Below, one piece after another: positions 5,330 through 5,628 of a DNA stretch of 5,628 bases. This DNA is from Pseudomonadota bacterium (GTDB lineage: Bacteria > Pseudomonadota > Alphaproteobacteria > Rhizobiales > Devosiaceae). The notes below the pieces were generated by a model, which made no database searches, had not been told where the DNA came from, and saw only the letters and a list, made by a program, of their open reading frames with translations. How positions within the stretch are numbered: the stretch's first letter is position 1; the number at the start of each line of letters is the position of its first letter. Where the stretch lies: contig JAEYXQ010000137.1 in the NCBI GenBank assembly GCA_023431205.1, positions 1 to 5,628 on the forward strand, given 5' to 3'. The position numbers and the translations under genes are program-made.

Positions 5330-5596
5330 TTATTCGGCGGCCTCTGCCGGCTGGACGGAAACGAATACGCGCGAATCCGCACGGGTTCGGAACGCGACCT
5401 TGCCGTCGACGAGCGCATAGATGGTGTGGTCCTTGCCCAGGCCGACGCCGGTGCCGGGGTGCCACTTCGTGCCGCGCTGGCGGATGATGATGTTGCCGGC
5501 AACGACAGCTTCGCCACCGAACTTCTTGACGCCGAGACGACGGCCGGCGGTATCACGACCGTTGCGGGAAGAACCGCCTGCTTTCTTGTGTGCCAT
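5330..5596 (-). CDS. rpmA: 50S ribosomal protein L27
   Basis: L27 is a large-subunit protein whose flexible N terminus reaches toward the peptidyl-transferase centre and helps place tRNA substrates. The 88-residue protein matches the usual bacterial size. It has the conserved start MAHKKAGGSSRNGRD, then GRRLGVKKFGGE, the IIIRQRGTKWHPG segment (37-49) and VGLGKDHTIYAL (51-62). It begins directly at the AHKK motif, so it lacks the cleavable N-terminal extension seen in Firmicutes. ATG at 5596 is preceded by AAGGAG (5609-5604) at seven bases, a strong ribosome-binding site. It ends in TAA at 5332-5330. An apparent rplU tail ends 11 bases upstream, consistent with the near-universal rplU-rpmA pair. 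Confidence 0.98.
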   Translation of the reverse strand: MAHKKAGGSSRNGRDTAGRRLGVKKFGGEAVVAGNIIIRQRGTKWHPGTGVGLGKDHTIYALVDGKVAFRTRADSRVFVSVQPAEAAE

Positions 5597-5607
5597 TGTC
5601 TAGCTCC

Positions 5608-5628
5608 TTATTCCTGGTCGGCCTTGGG
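5608..5628 (-). CDS. rplU: Putative C-terminal tail of 50S ribosomal protein L21 (partial)
   Basis: The minus strand at the window edge reads six codons, Pro-Lys-Ala-Asp-Gln-Glu, then TAA at 5610-5608. A Lys/Ala/acidic tail is typical of the extended C termini of alphaproteobacterial L21, and rplU almost always lies directly before rpmA. Seven codons cannot prove identity, so this call rests mainly on synteny. The stop overlaps the rpmA ribosome-binding site, which would favour coupled translation. Confidence 0.5.
   Translation of the reverse strand, partial: PKADQE

Noticed and set aside
5203..5556. N-terminal extension of the first acetyltransferase to an upstream start at 5556
   Set aside because: It would overlap most of rpmA out of frame and the terminator hairpin, and adds Ser/Ala/Arg-rich sequence absent from the family. 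The ATG at 5202 has a good ribosome-binding site and gives normal length.

Overview
The window reads as a compact, high-GC chromosomal segment from an alphaproteobacterium, most likely of the order Hyphomicrobiales (Rhizobiales). A Devosia-like genome is my best guess, but only from general resemblance. The grounds are the GC-rich codon use, the alphaproteobacterial-type L27, Obg, ProB and ProA proteins, and the gene order L21 - L27 - acetyltransferases - Obg - ProB - ProA. Every supported gene lies on the minus strand, so the biology runs from high to low coordinates.

In order of transcription: a putative last six codons of rplU (L21) at the right edge; rpmA (L27, 5596-5330); a 127-bp spacer (5329-5203) holding a strong terminator-type hairpin and several alternative pairing segments; three consecutive RimJ/RimL-type GNAT acetyltransferases (5202-4675, 4678-4160, 4163-3627); the ribosome-associated GTPase gene obgE (3630-2587); a 214-bp spacer (2586-2373) dominated by a mosaic of inverted repeats; proB (glutamate 5-kinase, 2372-1245); and proA (glutamate-5-semialdehyde dehydrogenase, from 1243 to beyond the left edge).

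The genes form two functional blocks. The first concerns the ribosome: L21 and L27 are large-subunit proteins, Obg acts in large-subunit maturation and stress control, and the three acetyltransferases between them belong to a superfamily that includes ribosomal-protein N-acetyltransferases. Their substrates cannot be read from sequence. The three acetyltransferase genes and obgE are joined by successive 4-bp ATGA/GTGA overlaps, which suggests one translationally coupled unit. The second block, proB-proA, encodes the first two steps of proline synthesis from glutamate. These genes are separated by a single base, and the proA ribosome-binding site lies inside the end of proB.

No plus-strand gene, RNA gene, CRISPR array, insertion sequence with a transposase, or sign of recent gene transfer is visible. 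The most interesting material is non-coding: a possible attenuator between rpmA and the acetyltransferase-obgE unit, and the palindromic mosaic element between obgE and proB. The latter also leaves a 73-codon frame open from the obgE stop to the proB start.
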